Notes: generated by a model from the letters alone, not told the origin. A DNA stretch of 64,000 nucleotides from Collinsella sp. An7 (GCF_002159335.1 NZ_NFHP01000008.1:1-64000); one strand, 5' to 3'. Positions 1-8,206 are shown, numbered from the stretch's first letter. Program-made: numbers and translations.

Positions 1-107
1 CCCAGCGGCCTCGCCCGCTCCGCCCCCGCAGCCGCCGCGTCCCTCGGCAACCCGCCCCTCTCGTGTGAAAAACCGCGCACGACCGCCCCTGCTCCCGCTC
101 GCTGGCA

Positions 108-113
108 TAGAAT
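108..113 (+). promoter_or_regulatory. Possible -10 box upstream of purF
   Basis: TAGAAT lies 34 bases before the purF start. No convincing -35 box is visible, so this is a weak call. Nothing else is recognised in bases 1-107. Confidence 0.3.
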
Positions 114-146
114 ATGCGGGTCCATTTCACCAACCAAAGGAGCGCC

Positions 147-1799
147 ATGCCCGAGCGGAGCTGTCGAACCGTCTGCAACCCTGTGCCCGCCGCGACCGAC
201 CCCGCGCCCGACGACGCCCTCCACGAGGAGTGCGGCGTTTTTGGCGTGTGGGCACCCAGCCGCGACGTGGCGCGCCTTACCTACTTTGGCCTCATGTCGC
301 TCCAGCACCGCGGCCAGGAGTCGGCCGGCATCGCCGTGGGCGACGGCGGCACGGTTATGGTCCGCAAGGAGCTTGGCCTCGTGAGCCAGGTCTTTACCGA
401 CGCCGACCTTGCCGCGCTCCCCGGCCAGCTCGCCATCGGACACGTGCGCTACGGCACTGCGGGCGCCAAGAGCTGGGAGGCCGCGCAGCCGCACCTCTCG
501 ACCATCAACGACGTCATCATCGCGCTTGCTCACAACGGCACCCTCGTTAACACCGACGAGCTGCGCCGCCAGCTGATCGACCTCGGCGTGCACTTTCTCT
601 CCAACTCCGACTCGGAGGTCGCGGCCAAGCTCATCGGGTACTTCACCCAGCGCACGCGCCATCTGCGTGAGGGCATCCGCAAGACGATGGAGCTCGTGCG
701 CGGCGGCTACGCCATGGCGCTCATCAACGAGCAGGCGCTCTACGCCTTCCGCGACCCCTTTGGCATTCGTCCGCTCGTCCTTGGCTACCTGCCCGCCGAC
801 GATGGTGCAGTTGGGGACGTGTTCCATCTGACCCATTCGGACGCCTCCGATACGTCCACCAACGTGGCCGGCTGGGTCGTTGCCTCCGAGACCTGCGCGC
901 TCGACATCGTGGGCGCCGTCTACGTGCGCGACATCCGCCCCGGCGAGATCCTGCGCATCAGCGCCGAGGGCCTCGTCTCCGAGCAGGGCGTGCCTGCCGC
1001 GCGCGAGACGGCCGAGTGCATCTTTGAGCAGGTCTACTTTGCGCGGCCCGACTCCATCATGGCGGGCAAGTCGGTCTACGCGTGCCGCTACGACATGGGT
1101 CGCCAACTCGCCCGCGAGGCGCCCGTCGAGGCCGATATGGTCATCGGCGTGCCCGATAGCGGCCTGCCGCCGGCGGAGGGCTTTGCGCACGAGAGCGGCA
1201 TTCCCTTTGGCGAGGGGCTCATCAAGAACCGCTACGTGGCGCGCACTTTTATCCAGCCCACGCAGGAGCTCCGCGCGATGGGCGTGCGCATGAAGCTCAA
1301 TCCGCTGCGCGATAACATCGCCGGCAAGCGCCTGGTGGTGATCGATGACTCCATCGTGCGCGGCACCACCATGGTGCAGCTCGTGCGGATGCTGCGTCAG
1401 GCGGGAGCGGCCGAGGTTCACGTGCGCATCAACTCGCCGGAGGTCGTGTGGCCGTGCTTCTATGGCATCGATACCGACGTTCAGGCGCAGCTCATCAGCG
1501 CCAACCGGCGCGTGGAAGAGATCCGCGACTATATCGGTGCCGACTCGTTGGCGTTTCTCTCGGTTAAGGGGCTGCTTGCGTGCATGCCGCCGTGCGGGGC
1601 GACCCCCGAGGGCGGCGTGCGCGGCTACTGCACCGCCTGCTTTACCGGCGTGTACCCGGTGGCCATTCCCGAGAGCTTTGGCCGCGACAAGTTTATGCCC
1701 GGCTACGACCCCTGCAACCTCACGCAGCCGACGGTGCTGCCCCGCGACGTGGTGGAGCAGAAGGACCGCGACCGCACCTGGGAGTCCGAGCACCTCTAA
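147..1799 (+). CDS. purF: Amidophosphoribosyltransferase (glutamine PRPP amidotransferase)
   Basis: First committed step of purine synthesis: transfers glutamine amide nitrogen to PRPP to give phosphoribosylamine, in the cytoplasm. The start at 147 is chosen because AAAGGAG lies 4 bases upstream (136-142); an earlier in-frame ATG at 114 has no such site. The product is 550 residues. Cys29 in ECGVFGVW is the expected N-terminal nucleophile, so residues 1-28 look like a cleaved propeptide. The glutaminase domain comes first, then the phosphoribosyltransferase domain with the PRPP loop VIDDSIVRGTT at about 398-408. Cysteines in AECIF, WPCFYG and YCTACF fit the Fe-S cluster type of the family (Bacillus-like). 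Odd feature: residues about 213-235 form an extra loop whose DNA (803-835) matches the dispersed 33-bp intergenic repeat. It is followed by a separate promoter for purM. Confidence 0.96.
   Translation: MPERSCRTVCNPVPAATDPAPDDALHEECGVFGVWAPSRDVARLTYFGLMSLQHRGQESAGIAVGDGGTVMVRKELGLVSQVFTDADLAALPGQLAIGHVRYGTAGAKSWEAAQPHLSTINDVIIALAHNGTLVNTDELRRQLIDLGVHFLSNSDSEVAAKLIGYFTQRTRHLREGIRKTMELVRGGYAMALINEQALYAFRDPFGIRPLVLGYLPADDGAVGDVFHLTHSDASDTSTNVAGWVVASETCALDIVGAVYVRDIRPGEILRISAEGLVSEQGVPAARETAECIFEQVYFARPDSIMAGKSVYACRYDMGRQLAREAPVEADMVIGVPDSGLPPAEGFAHESGIPFGEGLIKNRYVARTFIQPTQELRAMGVRMKLNPLRDNIAGKRLVVIDDSIVRGTTMVQLVRMLRQAGAAEVHVRINSPEVVWPCFYGIDTDVQAQLISANRRVEEIRDYIGADSLAFLSVKGLLACMPPCGATPEGGVRGYCTACFTGVYPVAIPESFGRDKFMPGYDPCNLTQPTVLPRDVVEQKDRDRTWESEHL
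803..835 (+). repeat. REP-like 33-bp repeat inside the purF coding sequence
   Basis: The core CAGTTGGGGACGTGTTCCAT (808-827) is identical to the intergenic copy at 26459-26490. The stretch 808-837 differs from that copy at one base in thirty. Read in the purF frame it encodes GDVFHLTH within a variable loop before the conserved GWVVASETCA segment. Confidence 0.75.
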
Positions 1800-1807
1800 G
1801 GCGCCGA

Positions 1808-1840
1808 TGGGTCACTTGGAACGCGTCCCCAAATGACCCA
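1808..1840. repeat. REP-like 33-bp palindromic repeat, copy a
   Basis: The arms TGGGTCACTTGG and CCAAATGACCCA flank a short loop. The repeat begins 8 bases after the purF stop. It is followed on the other strand by a variant half (1841-1864) that resembles the sequence at 22545-22579. Confidence 0.75.
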
Positions 1841-1910
1841 TTTTGACCCCGCCCCAGAATGAGCTATGCGTGCCGGCTTGCTCGGCGGGCGCGTGCTGGC
1901 CCGGCGTACC

Positions 1911-1919
1911 TGCTATGAT
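1911..1919 (+). promoter_or_regulatory. Extended -10 promoter of purM
   Basis: TGCTATGAT is an extended -10 element 37 bases upstream of the purM start, so purM-purN can be transcribed separately from purF. No -35 box is evident, as is usual for extended -10 promoters. Confidence 0.55.
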
Positions 1920-1955
1920 TTGGCTATCTGAGAGCATCTTCAGAAAGGACCGCCG

Positions 1956-3071
1956 ATGAGCGATACACCCAAGCATGTGACCTACGAGGACGCCGGCGTC
2001 GATACGGCCGAGGGCGGCCGCGCGGTCGACGCGATCAAGCAGATGGTCGCCGCCACCAACCGCCCCGAGGTCATCGGCGGCATCGGCGGCTTTGGCGGGC
2101 TGTTCTCGGCCGCGGCGCTCAAAGACATGGAAGACCCGATTCTCATCAGCGGCACCGACGGCGTGGGCACCAAGCTCGTACTCGCCCAGCTGCTCGACCG
2201 CCACGAGACCGTGGGCCAGGACCTCGTGGCCATGTGCGTCAACGACATTCTCGCCTCGGGTGCCGAGCCGCTCTTCTTTCTCGACTACGTGGCCATCGGC
2301 CACATCGAGGCCGGGCACATGGCCAAGATCGTCAAGGGCGTGGCCGACGGCTGCAAGCTTGCGGGCTGCGCGCTCGTGGGCGGCGAGATGGCCGAGCACC
2401 CCGGCGTCATGCGTCCGGACGACTACGACCTCGCCGGCTTTACCGTGGGCGTGGTCGACCGGCCCAAGATGCTCGACCCGGCAAACGTCCGCCCCGGCGA
2501 CGTGATCCTGGGCCTGCCGAGCTCGGGCGTGCACTCCAACGGCTACTCGCTCGTGCGCAAGGTCATCGGGGTCGACGGCATCGTGCCGGGCACGCCCGAG
2601 GCCGAGGCCAAGCGCGCTGAGCTGGAGGCGCCGCGGGACGAGCTCGCCGGCATGAGCCTGGCCGATGCGCTGCTGGCTCCCACCCGCATCTACGTCAAGC
2701 CCGTGCTCGAGGTGCTGCGCGGCGCGGCGGCCGGCAAGGTGCACGCCATCGCGCACATCACGGGCGGCGGCATTACCGAGAACCTCAACCGCGCGCTGGC
2801 CGGGGACGTGGACGCCGTAGTCGACCGTCAGGTCGACGGGAGCTTTGGCTGGGACGTTCCGCCCGTTATCTCCTACATCTGCCGCGAGGCCGGGCTCACG
2901 CCCAACGAGGCCTGCAAGACCTTCAACATGGGCGTGGGGCTCTGCCTCACCTGCGCGCCCGAGGACGAGGCCACGGTGCGCACCGCGCTCGAGGCTGCCG
3001 GCGAGCGGCCGTTCCGCGTGGGTGCGTGCGTGGAGGGTTCCGGCAAGGTGGTGTACGCCGATGAGCGCTAA
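1956..3071 (+). CDS. purM: Phosphoribosylformylglycinamidine cyclo-ligase
   Basis: ATP-dependent ring closure of FGAM to aminoimidazole ribotide, fifth step of purine synthesis. The 371-residue product has the PurM landmarks GTDGVGTKL near the N-terminus and VGGEMAEHPGVM in the middle, and ends in the normal AIRS C-terminal fold. AGAAAGG lies just upstream of the ATG. The stop overlaps the start of purN, which indicates translational coupling. The N-terminus (MSDTPKHVTYEDAGVD) keeps the family's YxDAGVD motif, so the start is secure. The gene is slightly longer than the common length of about 345. Confidence 0.97.
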   Translation: MSDTPKHVTYEDAGVDTAEGGRAVDAIKQMVAATNRPEVIGGIGGFGGLFSAAALKDMEDPILISGTDGVGTKLVLAQLLDRHETVGQDLVAMCVNDILASGAEPLFFLDYVAIGHIEAGHMAKIVKGVADGCKLAGCALVGGEMAEHPGVMRPDDYDLAGFTVGVVDRPKMLDPANVRPGDVILGLPSSGVHSNGYSLVRKVIGVDGIVPGTPEAEAKRAELEAPRDELAGMSLADALLAPTRIYVKPVLEVLRGAAAGKVHAIAHITGGGITENLNRALAGDVDAVVDRQVDGSFGWDVPPVISYICREAGLTPNEACKTFNMGVGLCLTCAPEDEATVRTALEAAGERPFRVGACVEGSGKVVYADER

Positions 3072-4119
3072 CGACGAGCGCCGCGTGCCGGCGGCCACCG
3101 AGGACATTGCCGCCGCGGCCGCCCGGGCAGACGAGACGGGTACCTCGGCCGATACCTACCGCGAGCTGGTAGAGGCTGCCGAGCTGCCGCCCGAGGCGCT
3201 GCCGAGCGGCGAGTTCTTTACCGCCACGGCGGAGCAGGAGGTCGACCTGGCCCGCGCCGCCGCGGTGGCGGCCGCCCGCGCGTCGGCGCTTGCGGGTGCG
3301 GCGGGGGCCTCTGCCGGCACGGGCAACGCGCCTGCCGCCGAGCCCGCCGCTGCCGAGTCCGCTCCCCAGCCGACCGGCTCGCTCTACGAGGCCGCCTTGG
3401 CCGACGCCGAGCGCCGGCTCGCCCGCCTGCGTGAGGCCTTTGCCGGCGTTGAGGACGGCAACGACCTCGAGGCCCGTCGCGCCGCAGCGCGCGAGGCCGG
3501 CAAGGAGCTCCCGCCCCTCAAGATCGGCGTGCTCATCTCGGGCTCCGGCACCAACCTCCAGGCGCTCATCGACCGCATCGCCGCAGGTACGCTCAACGCC
3601 GAGATCGTGCTCGTTATCTCGAGCCGTCCCTCGGCCGCGGGCCTCAAGCGCGCGGCGGCCGCGGGCATCCAGACGCTTGCGCTCTCCAAAGAGATCTACG
3701 CCGACCCGTGGGACGCCGACGAGGTCATTGCCACCGAACTCAAACGTGCGGGCGCCGAGTACATCATCATGGCGGGCTACATGCGCATGGTGCACGAGCC
3801 GCTGCTCGCGCTTTGGCCCAACCGTGTGGTCAACCTGCACCCGGCGCTGCTGCCGAGCTTTCAGGGGGCACACGGCATCGCCGACGCCTACGAGCGCGGC
3901 GTCAAGGTCACCGGCGTGACGGTGCACTTTGCCAACGCGGCGTACGACCAGGGTCCGATCATCGCGCAGGAGCCCGTCCACGTTGAGGAGGGCTGGACGG
4001 TCGACGAGCTCGAGGAGCACATTCACGAGGTCGAGCATCGCCTCTACCCCGACGTGGTGCAGCTCCTTGCCGAGGGCCGCGTGCGGGTGCGCGAGAACCT
4101 CACCGTGGCGGTGGGGTAG
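3061..4119 (+). CDS. purN: Phosphoribosylglycinamide formyltransferase with long N-terminal extension
   Basis: Transfers a formyl group from 10-formyl-THF to GAR in purine synthesis. The ATG at 3061 overlaps the end of purM by 11 bases, which favours this start and gives 352 residues. The catalytic domain occupies only about residues 152-352. It starts at IGVLISGSGTN and carries the family triad as Asn258, His260 (NLHPALLPS) and Asp296 (DQGPII). Residues 1-150 are an Ala/Glu-rich, low-complexity extension not found in the usual enzyme of about 200 residues. No second catalytic domain is recognisable in it. Internal starts cannot be excluded, but no strong ribosome site is seen before residue 150. 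Confidence 0.93.
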   Translation: MSANDERRVPAATEDIAAAAARADETGTSADTYRELVEAAELPPEALPSGEFFTATAEQEVDLARAAAVAAARASALAGAAGASAGTGNAPAAEPAAAESAPQPTGSLYEAALADAERRLARLREAFAGVEDGNDLEARRAAAREAGKELPPLKIGVLISGSGTNLQALIDRIAAGTLNAEIVLVISSRPSAAGLKRAAAAGIQTLALSKEIYADPWDADEVIATELKRAGAEYIIMAGYMRMVHEPLLALWPNRVVNLHPALLPSFQGAHGIADAYERGVKVTGVTVHFANAAYDQGPIIAQEPVHVEEGWTVDELEEHIHEVEHRLYPDVVQLLAEGRVRVRENLTVAVG

Positions 4120-4166
4120 CGAGTCCGCGGCAGCTCGGCGCCGCGGAGGCGAGCCCGCGAGGACGC

Positions 4167-4210
4167 GGGGCGTCCGGTGCCCATTCCGGGCGCCGCGTCG
4201 CCCCCGTTTT
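4167..4210 (+). terminator. Terminator after purMN
   Basis: A G+C-rich hairpin with GGGGCG and CGCCCC outer arms and GGTGCCC/GGGCGCC inner arms is followed by GTTTT. It lies about 50 bases after purN. Confidence 0.6.
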
Positions 4211-4213
4211 AGG

Positions 4214-4242
4214 TTTACGCCAGCCTTTGCCGATAATATGAT
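4214..4242 (+). promoter_or_regulatory. Promoter of the first MurE-like gene
   Basis: TTTACG (4214-4219), a 17-base spacer, then TATGAT (4237-4242). It sits directly after the purN terminator and about 60 bases before the next start codon. Confidence 0.6.
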
Positions 4243-4302
4243 GTCTAGGCAGCGGTTACAGCCGCATCTGGTGAGTTCCCGGACGCAGGAGATGGTGACA
4301 AG

Positions 4303-5946
4303 GTGGATACCATGAACGGGGTTGGTACGGCGAGGCTCGAGGGGCCTGCGGCCGAGCCGCCAGTTGCGGCCGAGCTGCCAGACATCTCCCTGGGCGATCT
4401 TGTGCAGGAGCTGGCAAGGTGGGGTATCGCGGCGGTTGCCTCGGACCCTTCTGCGGCGGTCCACGGGGCGTCCATCGATTCGCGCGCGGTGGATGCGGGC
4501 TGCCTGTTCGTTTGCAAGGGTGCCGGCTTTAGGCCGCAGTTTCTCTCCGGGGCGCTCGGCGCCGGCGCGGCGGCATATATGTGCGAGGCCGTCGCGGCTC
4601 ACGACGGCGAGCCTCTCAGGCCGCCCCAAGAGCTGCGCGACGCAGCCCCGGGCGCTCCCTACCTTGCCGTCCGCGGCATCCGAAAGGCCATGGCCCGGGT
4701 CTCTCCGCTGATCTTCGGCCACCCCGAGCGCAAGCTGACCATCATCGGCATCACGGGTACCAAGGGCAAGTCGACCACGGCCTACATGCTGCGCTCGATC
4801 TTGCGCGCGGCCGGGCAGGAGCCGTCAATCTTGGGTTCCATCGAGACGGACGACGGCGCGGAGCGCTTTGAGAGCCATAACACGACTCCCGAGGCGCCCG
4901 ACCTGTGGCGCCACCTGTTTCACACGGTGCAGGCGGGTCGCACGTGCATGGTCATGGAGGTCTCGAGCCAGGGGCTCAAATACGACCGCGTGCTCGGCCT
5001 GCCGCTCGACATCGCGTGCTTTCTCAACATCGGGCGCGACCACATCTCGCCCATCGAGCACCCCACGTTTGAGGATTACTTCGCGAGCAAGCTGAGGATA
5101 TTCGACCACGCCCAGACGGCCGTCGTGAACCTTGCGACCAAAGAGCTCGAACGCGTTATGGCGGCTGCCGCGCACGCTCGCCGGTGCGTAACCACGCTCG
5201 CCGAGATGCCGGGGCACGAGGACGGGCTGGCCAAAGACCGCACCGCTCACCTCCCGGCTAGCCTGGGGGCCGACCATATCGCGGCATCTGCCGGTGGCGT
5301 TGACTTTGAGGTGGCGGAAGGGTCGGAACGGCACCGTATCCGCTTGGGAATTCCCGGACTCTTTAACGTCGAGAACGCCCTGGTCGCCATTGCGTGCGCG
5401 CGGCAGCTGGGCATCGGCTACGACGCGATCGCCGCCGGGCTCGCGCACGTGCGCGTTCCGGGGCGCATGGAGCCCGTGGTGTCTCCGGACGGCAAGATCC
5501 TCGCGCTCGTTGACTACGCGCACAACGAGCTGTCGTACGAGACGCTCTTCCACTCGGTCAAGGCGGAGTATCCCAAACGCAAGGTGGTTGCGGTGTTTGG
5601 CGCGCCGGGCGACAAGGCGCTCGAGCGCCGCGAGGTGCTGCCGCGCGTGGCGTCGCGCTATGCCGACCTGCTGATTTATACCGAGGAGGATCCGGCGCAC
5701 GAGAGCGTCGAGCAGATCTGCGCGGAGCTTGCCGCGCACACGCCGGATTCGGTGGAGCACCGCATCGTCTGTGACCGCACCGAGGCGATACGCCAGGCGT
5801 TTGCATGGGCGCAGCAGGCTGGCGAGGCGGTCGTGCTGCTGCTGGGTAAGGGTGACGAGACGCGTCAGCACCGGGGCGACTCGTATCCCGAGGTAACGAG
5901 CGATCTCGAGCTCGCGCGGGAGATGCTGGGGGTTGCGGAGCGGTAG
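4303..5946 (+). CDS. MurE-type UDP-MurNAc-tripeptide ligase, paralogue 1
   Basis: Mur ligase family protein of 547 residues, predicted to add the third amino acid to UDP-MurNAc-L-Ala-D-Glu in the cytoplasm. The N-terminal UDP-binding domain contains SIDSRAV and LFVCKGAGF. The ATP loop GTKGKST is at about 152-158, the substrate segment HNTTPEAPDL follows, and VDYAHNELSYE opens the C-terminal domain. The position where diaminopimelate-adding enzymes carry DNPR reads EDPAHE (about 462-467), so diaminopimelate is not predicted; lysine or ornithine are possible. The GTG at 4303 has AGGAG 10 bases upstream; an ATG at 4312 is the alternative. It converges on a second MurE-like gene 59 bases away. 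Which paralogue serves bulk peptidoglycan cannot be told from sequence. Confidence 0.85.
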   Translation: MDTMNGVGTARLEGPAAEPPVAAELPDISLGDLVQELARWGIAAVASDPSAAVHGASIDSRAVDAGCLFVCKGAGFRPQFLSGALGAGAAAYMCEAVAAHDGEPLRPPQELRDAAPGAPYLAVRGIRKAMARVSPLIFGHPERKLTIIGITGTKGKSTTAYMLRSILRAAGQEPSILGSIETDDGAERFESHNTTPEAPDLWRHLFHTVQAGRTCMVMEVSSQGLKYDRVLGLPLDIACFLNIGRDHISPIEHPTFEDYFASKLRIFDHAQTAVVNLATKELERVMAAAAHARRCVTTLAEMPGHEDGLAKDRTAHLPASLGADHIAASAGGVDFEVAEGSERHRIRLGIPGLFNVENALVAIACARQLGIGYDAIAAGLAHVRVPGRMEPVVSPDGKILALVDYAHNELSYETLFHSVKAEYPKRKVVAVFGAPGDKALERREVLPRVASRYADLLIYTEEDPAHESVEQICAELAAHTPDSVEHRIVCDRTEAIRQAFAWAQQAGEAVVLLLGKGDETRQHRGDSYPEVTSDLELAREMLGVAER

Positions 5947-6005
5947 GCCCGGTGGGCCGGCGCCGGCTCCGATCCGCCCCGCTTGCTCTGCGCGGCTTAC
6001 TCCGC

Positions 6006-7535
6006 CTAACCGACGATCGACCTGATCACGGCGGCGTCCCCCTCGTAGGGGAGGCGCTCCGTGCCGCGGACCACAAACGTCTCATGGCCCTTGCCGGCCA
6101 AGATCACGACCGCCGGACGCCGCGCGCCCTCGATGGCATGCCGCGCGGCCTCCCTGCGGTCGAGGATGGTCGTGATGTTCGTTGCCCCCGCCTCGCGCGC
6201 AGCCTGCTCAATCTCCTGCGCGATGAGCGCGGGGTCCTCCTTGCCCGGGTCGTCCTCGGTAACGATGATCCGGTCGGCGAGGCGGCCGGCGGCCTCGCCC
6301 ATACCGTACCTCCGCTCGACGCCCTTGGTTCCCGTGGCACCAAACACGCAGGTCACCTCGTGGTTGGGATAGGCGTCGCGCACGTCGGTGAGCAGCGCCT
6401 CGAGGCTCGAGCCGTTGTGCGCGTAGTCCACGATAACGGTGAGCCCGTCCTCCTGATGGGCAATTTCCATGCGCCCGGGAACATGCACCGCCTCCAGCCC
6501 CGCGCGGATATCGGCGGCGGTGGCGCCAACGGCGAGCGCGCACGCCGCGGCGATGAGCGCGTTCTCTGCGTTGTAGAGGCCGAGCATGGGGAGCCGCACG
6601 GCAAGGGGCTCGTTCAGCTCGGGCACATTCGGTCCGGCGGTCAGCTCAAAGGCGATTCCGCCCCGCTCATGCCGGATGTTCGCGGCACGGAGGTCTGCCT
6701 CGGCCTCGGTCGTGGAGCATGTGATGGTTCGCTCACAGGCGCTCGCTGCGCTGAGGACGCGCTCCCGGCACTCCGGTTTCATGTCGAGGTTGACGACCGC
6801 GGTGCGCGCTTTCTCAAACAGCCGCAGCTTGCTTGCAAAGTAGTCCTCAAACGTGGGGTGTTCGATGGGCGAGATGTGGTCCTCAGAGATGTTGGTAAAC
6901 GCGCCGACCGCGAGCTTGACCCCCCGCATGCGCCCGTATTTGAGCGCCTGGCTCGAGGCCTCCATAACAAGTGCGGACGAGCCGGACGCCATCGCGTTGG
7001 CGATATGACGCTGCAGGTCAAAGGGCTCGGGGGTGGTGAGGGTGGAGGTCTCTACCTCAATGCCGTCGTCGAGCGTGATGGTAGAGAAGAGGGGACACCG
7101 CGGCAGGCCGAGCCGCTCGGCGCGCGCCTGCAGGATGGCGCGGAGGCAGTAGGCCGTGGTCGTTTTGCCCCTGGTGCCCGTGATCGCGCAGATGTCGATA
7201 TGCTCCGAGGGGTGGTTCCAGGCAAGGTCTGCCGTTATGCCGAGCGCGCGGCGGATGTCCGAGACGATGATCGCGGGGATGGAAACGCCAAAGTCCTGCT
7301 CGGCGACATAGGCAACGGCACCCGCCTCGATTGCATCGAGCAGGTACTCGCGCCGGAAGGTCGCTCCCTTGCAAACAAAGAGCGTCTGCGGGCGGACGTC
7401 GCGGGAGTCGTCGGTTGCGTTGGCAATGGTGAGGGACGCGCTGGTGGCGTCGGGGCTCGAGAGGAGGATGCCCTCCCGATGGAGTGCGTCCAGGTATTCC
7501 TGGAGCGGTCTGGTGGTTTGCGAGGTGTGTGACAT
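6006..7535 (-). CDS. murE: MurE-type UDP-MurNAc-tripeptide ligase, paralogue 2
   Basis: A second Mur ligase of 509 residues, transcribed towards paralogue 1. The chosen ATG at 7535 (MSHTSQTTRP) has ATAGGAG just upstream; the frame stays open further only because it runs across the tRNA region. Visible landmarks are LFVCKGATF, the ATP loop GTRGKTTTAY, STLTTPEPFDLQ, EDHISPIEHPTFEDYF and VDYAHNGSSLE. The amino-acid selectivity position reads DDPGKED, again not DNPR. The stretch ISPIEHPTFEDYFASKL is identical in both paralogues, so the pair derives from duplication. Its ATP loop and TTPE motif look more canonical, so it is the likelier housekeeping MurE. This assignment is inference. Confidence 0.85.
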   Translation of the reverse strand: MSHTSQTTRPLQEYLDALHREGILLSSPDATSASLTIANATDDSRDVRPQTLFVCKGATFRREYLLDAIEAGAVAYVAEQDFGVSIPAIIVSDIRRALGITADLAWNHPSEHIDICAITGTRGKTTTAYCLRAILQARAERLGLPRCPLFSTITLDDGIEVETSTLTTPEPFDLQRHIANAMASGSSALVMEASSQALKYGRMRGVKLAVGAFTNISEDHISPIEHPTFEDYFASKLRLFEKARTAVVNLDMKPECRERVLSAASACERTITCSTTEAEADLRAANIRHERGGIAFELTAGPNVPELNEPLAVRLPMLGLYNAENALIAAACALAVGATAADIRAGLEAVHVPGRMEIAHQEDGLTVIVDYAHNGSSLEALLTDVRDAYPNHEVTCVFGATGTKGVERRYGMGEAAGRLADRIIVTEDDPGKEDPALIAQEIEQAAREAGATNITTILDRREAARHAIEGARRPAVVILAGKGHETFVVRGTERLPYEGDAAVIRSIVG

Positions 7536-7721
7536 GGTGGCTCCTATGTGGGGCGCGGGCAGGGCTGGCGGGTGCCGCCTGCGCGGGTAAGTGCGTACCG
7601 AGATGGTACCGCAACTGATGTGGCGGGGCGTTGTTCTACAGGGGGCCGCGCGTGTGACTCCCGGAGCGGGGTCGGGACGAGCGCGGCGTGCGCCGGTCTT
7701 TTGGAAAGTTGGGTGCGCTTC

Positions 7722-7751
7722 TTGTGCGACGGCCTGCTCATACGCTAATAT
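7722..7751 (+). promoter_or_regulatory. Promoter of tRNA-Ser
   Basis: TTGTGC (7722-7727), 18 bases, TAATAT (7746-7751). The tRNA begins 14 bases after the -10 box. Confidence 0.65.
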
Positions 7752-7765
7752 ATAGCACTGCTCAC

Positions 7766-7856
7766 GGAGAGCTGACCGAGAGGCCGAAGGTGCTCGCCTG
7801 CTAAGCGAGTATTCCCCTAAAGGGAATCTGGGGTTCGAATCCCCAGCTCTCCGCCA
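7766..7856 (+). tRNA. tRNA-Ser (anticodon GCU)
   Basis: A class II tRNA with a long variable arm. The acceptor stem GGAGAGC (7766-7772) pairs with GCTCTCC (7846-7852), followed by discriminator G and an encoded CCA. The anticodon stem CTCGC/GCGAG holds loop CTGCTAA with GCT at 7800-7802, reading AGC/AGU serine codons. The variable arm is ATTCCCCTAAAGGGAAT, and the T-loop carries GGTTCGAATCC. A promoter precedes it and a hairpin terminator follows, so it is a single-gene unit. Confidence 0.96.
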
Positions 7857-7867
7857 GCCGATTATGC

Positions 7868-7898
7868 AAGCCCGGTGCCCCAGCGGTGCCGGGCTTTT
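7868..7898 (+). terminator. Terminator of tRNA-Ser
   Basis: AAGCCCGG and CCGGGCTT arms with a 13-base loop and a short T run, 12 bases after the tRNA. Confidence 0.6.
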
Positions 7899-7984
7899 GC
7901 TGTTGCGGGGCGTCTCCGCCGCCCGATCGCGCCCGGCGCGTTGCTGGCGCTTGGACGTGCGCGCCGTCGCCGTTCTTCCATGCC

Positions 7985-8046
7985 GTCGAAACGCCGGTTT
8001 ACAAGGGGTCATACGGTCGAATCGCCGTTTTACAGGGGGTCAATAC
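7985..8046 (+). repeat. Direct repeat pair of about 30 bp next to the MITE-like element
   Basis: Two adjacent copies (7985-8014 and 8016-8046) share the pattern GTCGAANCGCCGNTTTACA followed by AGGGGTCA. The second copy runs into the left terminal inverted repeat of the element at 8034-8206, so the pair may reflect an earlier insertion or excision. Confidence 0.65.
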
Positions 8047-8206
8047 CAAAACCTCGCGCCAATGTAAGGATGAAATCGGCACGCGCAATGTAGACCGATT
8101 TTGCCCAACGTCTCTACCAGCGGTTTTGTTCATCGAATTTTGCTCTCTACTCGATAAACCGCAATTCCATCCTTACATTGGCGCGAGGTTTTGATTCTGA
8201 CCCCCT
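8034..8206. mobile_element. MITE-like inverted-repeat element (173 bp)
   Basis: Terminal inverted repeats of about 43 bp (8034-8076 and 8164-8206) begin with AGGGGGTCA and contain ACCTCGCGCCAATGTAAGGA on one side and its complement on the other. They match at all but a few positions. The 87-bp interior has no open frame of note. A transposase is not present, so this would be a non-autonomous element, or a very long hairpin RNA if transcribed. No clear target-site duplication is visible. Confidence 0.65.

Noticed and set aside
1812-3107. 431-codon minus-strand frame over purM
   Set aside because: Complementary shadow of purM, without a ribosome site.
5952-7532. Plus-strand 526-codon frame opposite MurE paralogue 2
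   Set aside because: Antisense shadow; the minus strand carries all Mur ligase motifs.
7536-8012. N-terminal extension of the minus-strand MurE frame through the tRNA
   Set aside because: It would translate the tRNA-Ser complement; a good ribosome site and conserved N-terminus place the start at 7535.
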